Shown: positions 1 to 12,821 of the stretch, piece after piece
Layout: the number at the start of each line of letters is the position of its first letter
How positions within the stretch are numbered: position 1 is the stretch's first letter
NCBI GenBank assembly: GCA_023362775.1
Contig: JALMGJ010000002.1
Location: forward strand, 62,511,914 to 62,575,913
Origin: Charina bottae
Lineage: Eukaryota > Chordata > Lepidosauria > Squamata > Charinaidae
DNA length: 64,000 nt
Reading direction: 5' to 3'
Position numbers and translations under genes: made by a program
The notes under the pieces: generated by a model
Database searches by the model: none
What the model saw: the letters and a program-made list of their open reading frames with translations, nothing else
What the model was told of the DNA's origin: nothing

Positions 1-270
1 GCCGTTGTTATAGGCACTGATTGGTTTTTCTCCTCTGGCTTTGCAGACATCCCTCCTTGAAGTAAGATACTTTTTCCAGCAAGCAGGAAAAATCCTCTTG
101 GGGATCTTGCAAATTAAAAATAATGTGAAATGCAGAACCTTATGAGAAGATCCTCCAATCATAACTGTGTGAATATCAAAGAAATAAATCAAGCAAGCAG
201 TCCCAAATACATTCCAATTTGGATGGTACACACACAGTGAGACCCAGAGCAGAACTGGTCCCAGACTGGA

Positions 271-316
271 GAGAGGGAGGGAGGGAGGGAGGGAGGGAGG
301 GAGGGAGGGGGAGAGA
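271..316. repeat. (GGGA)n microsatellite
   Basis: About ten tandem GGGA units with little interruption. The flanking sequence (1-950) is otherwise ordinary intergenic DNA in which I see no gene. Confidence 0.95.
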
Positions 317-950
317 CCCTGCCATATTTGTGCCACTAGCTAGTTCCTGTAGAGCAGTGGAATGGCACTGAAAGTGACAAGTACAGGAAAATAATCCACA
401 AAATCCCAGTGGCATTTGTCATTACTGTATTTTTAGGACAGTGCAATGAGGAAAAGCAGGTATGATGGATCTAAATGTAAAGGTCTCCACTGATGGCCAT
501 TTTGGAGTTACTTAAATATAGAGTTGCACAAATTCACAGTGCAGAAATATGCCTCTTATTCCTTGAATAAAGAGGGAAACTCTCCACTTTCCTATCTCTA
601 GAGATCTTAGTTGGAAACTGGTGGGCAGCGGGGAGGTGATGGGTGTGAAAAGAATTCAGGAAAAAATGTTAATGGAATGGGCAAACATTAGAGAGAAATG
701 GCTGTGGCAGAAATTGGCTACTGACCAGAGCAGTGTAACCATGCTATAATGGGCTGTGAGAATAACCTTGAGAGACAGGAGGAAGAGCCGCAGCCTAGAC
801 AACAGCCCGATGACAGAAATCTGAGTCCAACGCAGGAATGGGGTGGAAAAAGCATCTCAGAACTGACCCTCCCTAATTCTCTGGAACGTAAAGGCAGGAA
901 AGGGGGGAAGTGCTTTCAGACTTGCAAGATTCTGTTACTGTAATCATGCT

Positions 951-1320
951 TTTGAACTGTGGTGCTGGAGAAGACTCTTGAGAGTCCCTTGGACTGCAAG
1001 GAGGTCAAATCAGTCAATCCTAAAGGAAATCAACCCTGACTGCTCATTGGAAGGACAGATGCTGAAGCTGAAGCTCAAATACAGTACTTTGGCCACCTAA
1101 TGCGAAGAGAGGACTCACTGGAAAAGACCCTGATGCTGGGAAAGACTGAAGGCAAAAGGAGAAGGGGACGGCAGAGGATGAGATGGTTAGATAGCATCAC
1201 CGAGGTAATGAACATGAATTTGAGTAAACTCCGGGAGACAGTGGAGGACAGGAAGGCCTGGCGTGCTATGGTCCATGAGGTTACAAAGAGTCGGACACGA
1301 CTAAACGACTGAACAACAAT
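951..1320 (+). mobile_element. Bov-B (RTE) LINE, 5'-truncated 3' end
   Basis: This matches the end of Bov-B ORF2 and its short 3' tail. An open frame at 1100-1312 reads MRREDSLEKTLMLGK, then a basic KRRRGRQRMRWLD segment, then WRAMVHEVTKSRTRLND, which is the C-terminus of the RTE/Bov-B polyprotein. The tail carries the diagnostic gagtcggacacgact motif and ends in a short caacaat run. The endonuclease and reverse transcriptase domains are missing, so the copy is dead on arrival. Bov-B is shared by squamates and ruminants through horizontal transfer (established knowledge). I did not find a clear target-site duplication. Confidence 0.9.
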
Positions 1321-2129
1321 AATACAATAAAGGTAGTATTAGTATTCCTGGTTTTGGTTTCCTGGTCTGGTCTACCTTGAAGGTCTGACACATGTCCAGG
1401 CCTCCCAGTGCACCCAAAACATGCCTCTGTTCATATCTCAGCAGGCTACATAATTTTGCCTGCAAGATGGCAAAGCATTAAAGGTTATCTGTACCTTATA
1501 CCTGTGGCAGATAGCTTTGGATTAAGGAGATAGTGCTGGATTCTTCTGGTACATGAAGGGGCAGCATAAGACTGCTTAAATAATGTGCTGGGGATGAGTT
1601 GCGATCAAATAGAAGGATTGAGGTTGTCAGGGCATCGTGGTGCTACTGTAATCTGTCGGTTGAGACAGGACCTAGGAATGCTTATCTGGTCGCAGTTATA
1701 GCTTGCATTAAATAGAATGGTTCTATATCGGCAGAGAGCTTCATTCTTTCCCTGTTTGTTCTGCATATGTGTTGGAGAGTGGAGTGATCTGTAATAGTAC
1801 TGTACTATTTCTCTTTAGACCTCCCCCAGGAACACAGTGATGGAAACAGAGTGGGAGGAAAGGCCAAGGTTTGTCCAAAAGTCCCTGCCTCACCTATTTT
1901 GTTATATTTTTAATACTTACATGGGGTTATTATGTGCTTGAATTCAAGATTAAGTTTTATCTTGAATGATAAACGCATGGACTTTAAGAGAGACAGATAG
2001 ACTGCCCCTTTCTATTATTAAATTGAGAGGGAAACATGTGCTTTAGGCTTTTTAAGGGTTTTTTTTTTTTTTAAAAAAAAACACCAAACAAGCATAACTT
2101 ACTTTTATGGAGAAATCTCATTCCTGCAG
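1321..2129. other. Intergenic stretch, no gene seen
   Basis: AT-rich sequence with a short T/A homopolymer patch near 2058-2080. I recognise no coding exon or named repeat. Confidence 0.6.
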
Positions 2130-2566
2130 CAGTCCCTTATCGTGTTCCACACGTGTAACAATGAAACATGTTTGCACTCTGCATCTTACACAATGTGGCT
2201 CGAGATCATGATAAGCTCCCTTCATAGGAACTCTTAATATAATAAACTAAGACACATAGAAGCTGAAAATGGGCTCTGTTCTACGTATGTGAATTCAACA
2301 TTGCTCTGCCAAAAAAACAAAAAAATGGTGTCTGATATGCTCTGACAGGCTATGCATATCTTACAAATCGGGAATGCATTACTTTCATTGGCGGTTGATG
2401 CCCTCTTGTTACTCTACCCCACTCTGTTCTCCAGCCTCTGCATTTTAAAGAAAAATGACAAAGCTTGATGAAAAATGTGAAATAAAGCACCATTATTTGA
2501 AAGTTGAATGTTACATTGAACCATGGGAAAAATGGGCATGGTTAGAGAAAATGTAATTGTTTCTAA
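2130..2566 (+). repeat. Unnamed interspersed repeat, copy A, left part
   Basis: This stretch aligns by eye with 34440-34920. Shared landmarks in the same order are: atcttacaYaatgt; gctgaRaatgggctctgttct; cattgctctgcc; gctctgacaggYtatg; a ggttgatg motif; a cactctgttct motif; and aaaatgaRaaa. The right part of the copy resumes at 3436 after a Penelope-like insertion. It has no recognisable coding capacity. I cannot name the family; a decayed LTR is one possibility. Confidence 0.6.
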
Positions 2567-2600
2567 TTGAAGAGAATATTTGTAGCTCAGGGTTGAACTG

Positions 2601-2802
2601 TGGAGTTCTTGGTGCTCTCTGAGCCTTGTTGTTTTCTTGCAGACGTTTCATTGCCAGGCTAGGCAACATCTTCAGTGCAAAAAGGGAGTAGGACTTGCTC
2701 TCTGTTTATATACCATGGCTTGTCCTGCTTGTGTTGGTGGAGATGTTGTTCTCTCCTTAGTAGTTCCTTGATTGGACTGTTGTTTGCTACTTGGTAGATT
2801 GA
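2601..2802 (-). repeat. Left inverted arm of the Penelope-like copy
   Basis: Pairs with 3221-3421. Includes the segment gcagacgtttcattgccagg, which recurs in the hairpin at 52.2-52.4 kb, so it is a family terminal sequence. Confidence 0.8.
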
Positions 2803-3220
2803 CTGAGTTAATAGTTCCTTGATTAGGGTATATTGTGCTCTTTGATTGTTCCTCTGGTGCTAATCCTAGTGTTAATCTTTGCATATCTGGGTGATGATTG
2901 CTGGCAAGGAGATGTTCTGGTCTTCTGGCTTTTCTATTGTCTCTTATGAATGGTATGTAAATGTTGTTTACCTCTATGTGTCTGTTGATGGCTGCTTTGT
3001 CTGAGTGCCAAGCTTCCAGGAATTCTCTAGCGCTTTTGGATTTGGCTTGGTTTAAGATGGTCACAGTTTCCCAGTTGAAAGTATGGTTAAGTCTGTCCAT
3101 GTGTTGTGAGATTAAGGAGTTTTCATCATGTCTTCTGACTGCTAGTTGGTGTTCGTGAGTGCATTCTGCTAGTCTTCTGCCGGTCTGTCCTACATAGTGG
3201 CTGTTACAGTCCTTACACTG

Positions 3221-3421
3221 TCAATCAACCAAGTAGCAAACAACAGCCCAATCAAGGAACTCCTAAGGAGAGAACAACATCTCCACCAACACAAGCAGGA
3301 CAAGCCATGGTATATAAACAGAGAGAAAGTCCTACTCCCTTTTCACACTGAAAATGTTGCCTAGCCTACCAATGAAACATCTGCAAGAAAACAACAAGGC
3401 TCAGAGAGCACCAAGGACTCC
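3221..3421 (+). repeat. Right inverted arm of the Penelope-like copy
   Basis: Reverse complement of 2601-2802 with scattered substitutions. It ends at ccaaggactccat, directly against the right copy of the 13-bp target duplication. Confidence 0.8.
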
Positions 3422-3435
3422 ATAATTGTTTCTAA

Positions 3436-3625
3436 AAGGGCTTCAGACTCTATGTTTAATACTGCCATTGCCATTTCAACATTTTACAATATACAGTTTT
3501 TAGATAAATAGGAAGTGGCTAAGAAAGTCCCCAGTTTAAGCTAAGTTAAATCTTCAATTATGTCAGTTGTCAGGTAGACAACATACTCTAATTAGCAGTT
3601 ATCCATTTGCAATTTGGATAGAAAG
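3436..3625 (+). repeat. Unnamed interspersed repeat, copy A, right part
   Basis: Continues copy A after the Penelope-like insertion. The segment with gctaagaaagtccccagtttaa matches the corresponding part near 34976-35000 of copy B, and a looser match occurs near 35515 in copy C. Confidence 0.55.
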
Positions 3626-6600
3626 TATTGAGATGCACAACAAGCAAAATTGGAGATTCATGAAGACAATTTTCCGTTTGTGACCAAACATTTTCATTTG
3701 TTGAGTTATGAGACAGAAAGATGAAAGAGGAATCCCAAACCGATCTGAACCTGACTGCAAATAAAGATGGATATTTCTGGACAACTACTATGTCTCCAAA
3801 ATTAGAATAATAAATTACTGACACACATTAGAGAGAAAGCTCTGAAGTTCCTGGTAAACCATTCCTTTGCAATATAAAGTAAATTTATAAGTTACTTAAC
3901 TCCTCTTGTTACAATCCTCCTTCAATATTTTCCATATATCAGAAAGCAAAAGGCAAGTAGTAATTTCTTTGCAGACACACTGTCTTCTTGCTTTTAGCCC
4001 ATTGAAGCATCAAAACACTCCTAATGCATTGAGACAATTCAGATTCAGTTCTGATTACTTGAAAGGAAAGTTTTCTTCACCTCAGGAAGCCACAAAATCT
4101 CACCAAAGTATTTCAATTCAACTTGGGATTCAGCCAAACCTAATACACATAATGATACTGAGCTACTTTGATGGGCATTTTTCTGACTAAATTGATGGTA
4201 TTACAGATGAAGAATACATAAAAGCCTATACAGAGTCCCAATTTCTCACGTACTTCCACCTTGTAAAATATTGGTGTATTTAGTTGTTATTGTTTTTGTG
4301 CATGAGATGCTATTTTTAGAGGAACAATAAACCATGGGTTTGGCCTTATAAACAAATTTTTAACAAGTGGGCCTATAATACAGTTCCATATGTATGAAAT
4401 GTTAACACTGAAATATTGATGTTTTCCTGAAAGAGAGGTGCAAGTTAGACAGAGATAGCAGCAGTGCCATATGAAAGCATGTGAATGACAGGACAATTAT
4501 TATTATTGGACAGAAATAGTTGTTATCTCATTGAAGCAAATTATCAGGCTGAGGAGTCTGTATTGTACTTCTCAAAAAACACAGTAACACAAAGTTTGTG
4601 GCTATGTCAAAAACAACTGCATATTGCAGTGTGTTTGAATACTATCAGTAAGTAGAACCTGACACAATAATTATTCATGTCATCAGTGCAAATAAGAATT
4701 ATCTTTCAGGCTAAATGGACACATATTTAACAGGCATGTTGAACAGGCTGTCATATGGATTGTGCATTTGCACTCAAAGCTTTGTCCAAACACCCAGCCC
4801 AGTGCAGGAGAAATCTCTTCAAGGCAGGTATCCTGGATCAGCCCGTATATTATATCCTTGGTACAGAAAGACCCTAGGAGATACAACAAAACATTTTCCG
4901 ATGTAAGCCTTTCTTCAAAACACTTCTGACTTCTAAGTCACAGATTTTTTGAGTGAGAGTGAGGATGTTTTGAGTTGTGAAACTTACTGTTGAAATGAAA
5001 TTGTTGCAGCTCTCAAGAGAGTTATAGGTAAACTCTGTTGGATAGCCTTTATGCAAGGACTTCAAAACTTAGTCGCTACCTATTTGTCCAGAAGTATGCT
5101 GAAGCGACAAAGTACCTCCAATTAACAGATTTCAACCTCTGTATATTATGTGATGATATTGTAAGCCCATGCAGTTGATCCATATAATCACAAGTTTCCA
5201 TCCTTACTCTGTATATGGCAGAGGGGTTAAGATAATAGTGATGCATCAGTGGGATGGAAGGAAAGTTGAACACTTCCCTGAAATTATTTAGATAACACAA
5301 ACCCAAATATAAGTTTCTTCTTTTGCATAAAAAGTCACATTTTGTAGTACTGAACAACTGCCTATGAGAATTTTGAAATCATTTGGAATAGTTATGAATA
5401 GCCTGCCTCTCTGCTGAAGATGGATATGGTTGTGCTTTCTTCTGTGTAGGGAACTGGAAGGTACCAGTGATTGCATTGCTTCCTTTGCAGCAGCATCGGC
5501 ATTGTTCAGACAAGTTAGCAATATCTCTTAGTTTTTAAAGTTCAAGTCGTTCAGCTACCTTGCAGAGTCTGATTTAAGATACTAACTCAGGCTACACAAG
5601 TGAACTTCAGGTGTCTTCAGCAGCTGAAGATAGAGACATAAAGGAATTAAGCGGTTATCCTTCATGCATCATCACCAACACTTTATAGCAGAGTTGAGAA
5701 GCAACCACTAGCCTAAACCTAACAATCCAAATATCATCTTTCTCTCCCCTTTCACTGGGCTTGCAGACACTAGATACATGGCTTCTCTTGTCATTTAAAA
5801 CCTGCTGGATGGTTGATTAGGAGGGAGTTGCATATGGTCAAGACTTTTTAAAAAGCCCTTTATCTCTCCTTCGGTGCAATAAAGAAAGTTGGTTCCTATC
5901 TTTGGACTTTACGCTGAAATATAACCATTTGCGCCATGCAGCAGTTTGGAAATAATTCAGATAAAAGATTTGTGTTCCCGAGTTGTCTCTGACATCCTGA
6001 TGTTCAAATTGTTTTGGATTGGTTGTTTGGTATGGGCCTTACTGAAAGATGCAGAGAAGTTATAATCTCACCTTGTCACCATATAAATGTCTTCCAAATG
6101 CTCAAGGCTACTTCTCCAGCATCCCTAGCAGTTATTATTTGCTGTTGCTGTTGTTTTTGTTATTATTTCTGTGTCTAAGCTGGAATGGTCCAACCTTTGA
6201 AATCTAACTTTTCCTATACATTATGCTCTTCTGGAAATTCAGTTAATAAGGAACCTAAAAAGAGATTTACAGGATCAAATCAGAAGACCTCTTGTTTCCC
6301 ATGCTGGCTAAGCCAATGTCTATAAGAAGTCTTGACCTGAAGCAGCACGAGGGTGATAGCCCAGTTTCTAAGTACCTTATATTGGAATATAATGTGGCAT
6401 TTAATCCTGGAGGTAGAATATGGCCAGCAATATAGCAAAATCAGCAGATGAAAATAGCACACTAAAACACAACAGAAGTATATTTCAATTGCAAAAGAAA
6501 AATGCTAGATTCCTCTGAAGTTCAAAAATACAGTGGAAATAGCCAAATGGTCATGCAAGTGCCTAGCCTCAGAAGAAAGGATGCCTTAACTTGCAGGTAT

Positions 6601-6941
6601 ATGTATTCATCAGAGCTATGAAACACTTTACAAATGACTCTGAAAAAAAATGCAGTTAGTAACTCCCTTCCTTTTTTTCCCTGGATCACAAGAGGACAGC
6701 TATATAATCCCACTCTCTGCCCCTATGTGGCTGCTTTAAAGAGTTGCAGACAGGTGTGATGTTTGTATTCTTGCACGCTCCCAAAACCTTTTCCAAATTA
6801 TTTCTGAAGCACCACCCAGTCCTTATTCCAAAGCATAATTGGAATAAGTCTCATTGTACTTGATAATTTTTGAATAGACATATTGACCTGCATTATTAAC
6901 TGTTGTGGCCTACAGGTGATTGCAAAATCAATCAAAATCAA
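3626..6941. other. Intergenic stretch, no gene seen
   Basis: About 3.3 kb of AT-rich, apparently single-copy DNA. Open frames here are short, overlap on both strands and contain no domain I recognise. Confidence 0.6.
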
Positions 6942-9246
6942 AAGATTAAAAACAGTCGGACTCCAGGCTTGGCTGCCAGCTCGACCAGTCAGATTTCTCA
7001 GAGAAGCTGAGAACTGACTGAATTTCCCTTGCTTGCAGTGGATTGCAGAAGTTGTGGACCACTGAAGTTTTTTTTCCCCTGGAGAGGGGGAGACCAGAAG
7101 ATTACTCGTGGGGCCATTGGGATTGCCTACCCTTGTTTTTTCTGTAGTTTTCCACCGCGGAAAGAACAGGGTAAGTGCAAGGCAATGGCCGAGATATATC
7201 AGGCTCTCGCAGGGGAAACAAGTCTCTTTGAAGAGACACAAGAGCGTCCAGCCGCTTTTAGATCACTTTAGGAATGTTTTTTTTTAGATTAAAATATTTT
7301 TGAAATCTAAGATCTATCTTTTGGACTTTGTTGAAAATGTTGGCTAACTTTGTGCTTTCTTTGCTATAACTGATTCTGGTGGAAGTTTGATGGACTCTAT
7401 ATTTGCAACATAATGAAACGTCTGCATTTTTTTTTACTTCTCTTTTGTATTAGAGGGACTTAAGAGACTCTGTTTGTAATTCTTCGCTTGATAAACTAAA
7501 TGACTATTCATTTTTTGAGAAACTCTTTGTTTGGATTAAGCAGCTTGCAGCTTGAAGAACGAAAGCTCGCAGTTTGAAGAATAAAAACACAGGGTAATGT
7601 GTTTTTTTTCCTTGTCTTCTTTTTCTACATCCTCCCTGGTTGGATTTTGTTTCATTTGGAATATATTTTTTATTTCTCCTTCTATAAACTGTTTAAAATA
7701 TTATTCTCTCCTGTATTTTGGATTATTGGAACTTTCTTTTTTCTTTTGACTTTAAAAAACAAAAAACAAAAAAACAACAACAACGACGTTCTGCTTAATA
7801 GATTCTGCTGGTAGTATTCCATGGACAGATTACATGACTATTGTTTTGACTAGAAGGGTTGTTGTTTTAATTTGAAGGACACAGGAAAGATGGCTTTCCA
7901 ACTTGTACCTGAGGAGTTCAGAAGAGAGATTACTGAGGCTCTTTCAAATATTCAAAGGTCGTTGGAATTACTGTTCGTAACTCTGCAAAACAGAGAGAAA
8001 GAACAGAGAACAGAAACGGAGACAGAAAGGAAAAATGTTTTTCAAGTGGAGGAGAAACAGAAGGAGGAAATTTTGAGTATATTAGTTCAGAAGAACATTC
8101 TGAAGGCTTTACACTACAATCTTGGTATAGATATGTTGTGGCAGTGGAGACAGAGTGAAAATATGGGTGCACAGTTGGATGGATGTTGTGAAATATGTGG
8201 AAAGGGAGAGAAGGTTGCTCTGATATTCTATATGAGATATAGAAAAGAGCAGGCTGTATATTGCGAATCTGCCACAGTGTATTGTGATTTTGGCATAACC
8301 TAAACAGAAGATATGAGAAACTGTATGGATATAAAGGTTAATGAAAATATGGACTTGAATTGTTATGAGAAATTGTATGGATATATAAAAAGTGATATTC
8401 TAAATGTAAGATGCTAAATACAAACACAAGTTGATATTATAGAATACTGTTTTCCTTAGAGATATATTTATGAGAAGATAATGATATGATGGAATTAGAA
8501 TGATGGTTACTACAGGATGATATATATCAATATGTATTGTATGAATATTATAAGAATTGATATATTAGCTATTAGGTTAAGTGATATGATAGATTATGCA
8601 CTTAGTTTAAATGGACACTACTACAAGGAATGGAAATTACAGATGGATAATTGAGATTCAAGAATTCCTTTTTTATGGAGATATATATATATATTAGAAT
8701 TAAATTATAGAAATATATATGTATGAACACTATAAGAATTGCAAAATTATGTATTAAGTTACATAACATGTTAGGTTATGAGTCATAATATGAATAGAAT
8801 ATATTGTAGTTTATTAGAAGTAAATAAGGCTTTTATTTGTTATACTAATTGGTCTTTATTGAAGATATAAATATGTAGTAATGAACATTCAACATTTAAC
8901 TACTACTTCAAGGAGTGGAAGCCAAAGATGGATTATTGGGAGACAGTAAGATGAAGGTTAGAAGATTGGATTAAAGAAATCAAAAGGCATATGACAAAGA
9001 AAAGTTCCTGTATACTGTATGAAGGACTAACATTTAAAATCAATTGTTGTACTTTAAGTTCAAAGATAGATTGGAGGACATCTATTTTCTATATTTTCTT
9101 TGCTTATTATTTCTTGACTTCACTTTTTCTTTATCTTTTTCTTATTTTGTATTTCTGTTTCTATTTCTTTTTTCTACTTTAACTTTTATTATGTATTGCA
9201 AAACTTAATAAAATTTAATAATAAAAAAAAAAGATTAAAAACAGTC
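6942..9246 (+). mobile_element. Short non-autonomous L1-like element, copy 1
   Basis: A complete insertion of about 2.27 kb (6958-9230), flanked by a perfect 16-bp duplication, aagattaaaaacagtc, at 6942-6957 and 9231-9246. It ends in an A-rich tail after an AATAAA-like stretch, as in L1 retrotransposition. The 5' end (gactccaggcttggctg) matches, with substitutions, the 5' end of the element at 44511-46608. The 3' parts also match: both contain a block reading ttatttgttatactaattgg. There is no reverse transcriptase or endonuclease, only one short ORF at 7890-8303. A full L1 is several kilobases longer, so this is an internally deleted derivative presumably mobilised in trans. Confidence 0.8.
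7890..8303 (+). CDS. Short ORF of the non-autonomous L1-like element (copy 1)
   Basis: A 137-residue frame starting MAFQLVPEEF and ending VYCDFGIT. The first two thirds are rich in E, K, Q, R and L with helical spacing, compatible with a coiled coil like that at the N-terminus of L1 ORF1 proteins. I chose this methionine because the homologous ORF at 45352-45735 also starts MAF after a non-conserved leader. The two proteins share the MAF start, an ILVQK/VLVQK block in the middle, an LW-WRQ/LW-LRQ block, and the end YCD-GIT. No RRM or C-terminal ORF1 domain is visible. It is probably a truncated ORF1-like product or a remnant; function is unknown. Confidence 0.5.
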   Translation: MAFQLVPEEFRREITEALSNIQRSLELLFVTLQNREKEQRTETETERKNVFQVEEKQKEEILSILVQKNILKALHYNLGIDMLWQWRQSENMGAQLDGCCEICGKGEKVALIFYMRYRKEQAVYCESATVYCDFGIT

Positions 9247-11867
9247 ATTGTAATTAAATTTAGAAACAAACTGGTGAAGATCTTTTATCAGTGGAGTTGT
9301 AGGATCATAAGAATCACTCATTTCGTAACTGACTTCTGTGGAAATAGAAAGACTGATGAAATGAAAGTATGGCCATTGTAATGAAAGGATCTTACAAAAA
9401 TAGGCTACATTTTTAATGAAAGCAGCATTGATTATGCTAAGGATGGCACACAATTACAGATGCCATATTTTGTGTTTTATGCTAAGAAAATTCTCTGTGC
9501 TTGGAACCATTGATCCATGCAACAAAATGTGCTGTATCATAGTATCAGATGGTATTTCTATTTTTAGCAATATGTAATTAGTCTCAAGGCAGACAAAGAG
9601 GATAGGAATATGATAATATTGAAAGACATGTTCTATCATAAAGTCATTTAAGGAGCTTATTTGAAACAGTCATGGCAATGGAGGTATAAGGAACATTCTG
9701 AACCAAATTTGATGCCAAACAAATGGCTTTTAAAAAAAAATACTCATTTAATTCTGAAAATGTGAGAGGGTCACACTGCTTATCCACAAGTAAACTATGT
9801 TTCCAAGCACTGGAAAAGACGCAAGTCAAGATGGCCAATATGCATTTTGGGACATGAAATCTGATTTCATTCTTATTTGCTTGGGGAAGTGGAAAAATGG
9901 ATCCCCTTTTTGACCAGTTTGGTGAGGAGTTAGTATAAACTTGGATAAATTTTATTCATTATGCCAGAAGGGGGAAATGTGAAGCACGATAGTGGAAATA
10001 GTTATTTGTTCCACTTTCCCAATAGTTCCAACTCAATGTGCATACTATGGGGAACGTCACTCCATTTTGAAGCAACCAGGCAGCACATCCTCACTTCTCA
10101 TCGTTTGCTGGGAAACCTGGGAAAAGATATCCTTATGAATGGTACTAACAACTGCCTAGAGAAGGTGCAAAATTAGTAGGGTTGGAAAGGAGAGACATTC
10201 AAGTGTCATTTCACGTCCCACGTCTTCTCCTATCCGGTATAACAATCCTAATGGACTATGAATGACAAACGTCCAGAAGAATGAACCGTAAGTGACAGTG
10301 GACATCCATACTACAAGTGAGATCCACCCAAGCCATCAAAACAATTACATGGCATCAGTGGAAGCTACTTTGTAAGTAACCATCGTATCTACCCTTTCAA
10401 TCCAATCTTGTCTGACAGCAGAAGATTTCAAACAAAGGTTTTTCCCATCACCAGCTATTTGATTGTTTTTACCTAGTAATGCCAGGATTACATTTTCCAT
10501 ACAATATTTTTTTTCTTTCATTGGGCAACAGTCTCTGCTGCTTGAGAAGATAGATTCCCCACCCACCCTGAAAAAAAGTTAAAAGTACTTAAAGAATGTG
10601 GCAACTACATAATTTTTCTTTTCTTTTTTTTTCTCCTGGGTCATCATTAAACATATGTTAAAGATATGCTCTCCTGATGAGTCTCCACTGGACCCATATC
10701 TCAGTGGAAGACCAGGGCAGATTTTGAGAATCCATCTGGCTTTAGAATCAGGACTGCCACTTAAATCTGGTTCTTCCTACCTGGCATCACTAAAAGAATA
10801 GGTAAAGAGACAGGAGTGGGTGGCTTTCATTGTATTAGATCTAATGACATACTCAGTATTATCTTTCTACCATAAATGGAAAAAAGGAATCAGAACTAGC
10901 CTCTCTTTTCTGTTTTTCTGTTTCCTTTTTTAGATCACAATTTCAGATCATAGTAATGACCCATTTACCATTGGCCTATTGCCCATGGTGCATATAGAAG
11001 ATGGCATCCTTGTAATCCAGGTCCATTTCATTCAACGTGATTGCAAGTCCTGCAAGTTGCTTGCATAAATACCTGGCTCAACTCTTGGAAGATGTTTGGA
11101 TCTCTGTCACTCTGTTTTGTAATGTGCAGTGTGTGGGGATCCATGAAAAGGCTTTCTCGAGTTCTCATAAAGCACGGAAATGCCTACCATCTTTTCTCTC
11201 CAAGAGGCCAGACTGATTACTTCCCTCAGTAGGCATCAGCTCCGGGCAATTTTGATCAGAGATAAAGATTTCTGGTTGTTATGCAGCTGTTGATACGTAG
11301 TTATTAATTGTAATCTTGCTTCACTGATTTTATAGGTTGAGGGATAGATTTACCACTTATTTGCATTAATTGAGAAGGGATCTCTGTGTAGATGTACATC
11401 AGGACTGAGGCTGCATTATTTTATACACTTAACCAGGGAGGGGCTTGTATTACATTCAGGAGGGAGGGTTATTCCTGAGTAAGTATGGAGAGCAGGGATG
11501 AGAAACCTCCAACCTGTTGGCTTAATTTGGACTGTGAGACTTTCCCATTCTCAGGCACTGGTAGGAACACCCTGACTCCCTCCAATATTTCACTCTCTTT
11601 CTTTCCATGGAGAAAAGTGGGAAGGGGATGAATAGGTTGTGTGCCTCTGCAATTTTGCCCTCTGGTCCTGCCTGCTTCTGGCTTGGAACAGCTGACATAT
11701 TCCCTGGGGCGGGAGAGGGGGGATACTTTCTGTAGCTGATTATCGGATTGCATTGTGAGCCACTTAGACTCACTATGTAACTAATATAAAACAAATCAGT
11801 TATATGTCTGTGTTTGAAGGGGGACCTACACTTTTACTATCTTGTTAAGAGGCATGGATAGTTAAAA
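9247..11867. other. Intergenic stretch, no gene seen
   Basis: AT-rich, with short non-homologous open frames on both strands and a T-rich patch near 10615-10640. I recognise nothing specific. Confidence 0.6.
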
Positions 11868-12098
11868 AAAATTTTTTAATCTGTTCAATCGTGTCCAGTT
11901 CTCAGAGACTGCCTGGAGAAGTCCCTGCAGTTTTCTTGGCAAGGTTTTTCAGAAGTGGTTTGCCATTGCCTCCTTCCTAGGGCTGAGAGAGAGTGACCGG
12001 CCCAAGGTCACCCAGCTGGCTTTGTGCCTAAGGCGGGACTAGAACTCACAGACTCCCGGTTTCTAGCCTGGTGCCTTAACCACTACACCAAACTGGTT
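11868..12098 (-). mobile_element. tRNA-derived SINE (Sauria type), tail class A
   Basis: On the minus strand the tRNA-like head reads gtgtagtggttaaggcacca and is followed by gttctagtcccgccttaggc and a tgaccttggg segment. The body then passes through gaggcaatggcaaaccactt and gccaagaaaactgcagggac to a tail with ggacacgattgaac, close to the Bov-B end. Head plus Bov-B-like tail is the organisation known for Sauria SINEs. Confidence 0.85.
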
Positions 12099-12821
12099 CT
12101 CAAATAATGTTTAAATTTCTGCATTTTGATATTTAGGATGTAGAATAGCAGGGGAAGTGAAGACAGCTCCTTCTTCTGATTTGCTATACTAGGTTTTAGG
12201 GATAGAGAAACAAAAGGAAGAATAGTGATATGGACCAAGGAAAAGATATGCAACTTTATTTAATTCATTTTATTCCCAAAGCAAGGCAGAATAATCTTTT
12301 AATAGTGATGCTACAGCAAACTAGGTATGAGGTGAGCATTATATATGATGATACATTTATTTTATCGTTATGATATAGAAAATTGCTTCATATGAAAGGT
12401 TATTCAGGAGAAATGCAATATTGATGCTCTGTGTTATGAGATGGATCTACTGTTTAAGACATTATTGATGTTTCTTGTTCATAATCACATATATGGATAC
12501 GCCCTAAATGTCTTCTGGAGTAAAAGGCAACTGTTATTTGGCTGCCTCAAGGAGATGTTTTCTTGCTGTTGATCAGCTTGCAAATGTTTATTTAGTTATT
12601 CTTTTTATTTATGTGTAGTTCTTTCTCTAACCCTGGAGCAGGTTACCAACTTTTCCACCCACAAGGGGAATGCAGAGGAGTTACGTCCTTCCCTCGTGGG
12701 CCAGCCAATAAGAAAAGAATATCCCAGCTCTAATTGTGAACCTTTTATAGCTTTTGTAAAACCGTACATAGGCACATGGACATTGTATACACACCGGTAC
12801 AACAGGAACGTTATGCTAGGA

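Larger units (their letters stand above)
2554..3435 (-). mobile_element. Penelope-like element remnant with inverted arms
   Basis: The insertion (2567-3422) is flanked by a perfect 13-bp duplication, taattgtttctaa, at 2554-2566 and 3423-3435. The outer parts form long inverted arms, about 2601-2802 and 3221-3421, with few mismatches. The spacer holds a minus-strand coding fragment. Read from about 3220 it gives CKDCNSHYVGQTGRRL, resembling a GIY-YIG endonuclease core (the YVG motif followed by R), and continues into the fragment at 2672-3100. The GIY-YIG domain lies at the C-terminus of Penelope-like polyproteins. The reverse transcriptase is absent. Calling this a Penelope-like element is by motif and layout; the clade is uncertain. 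Confidence 0.75.
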
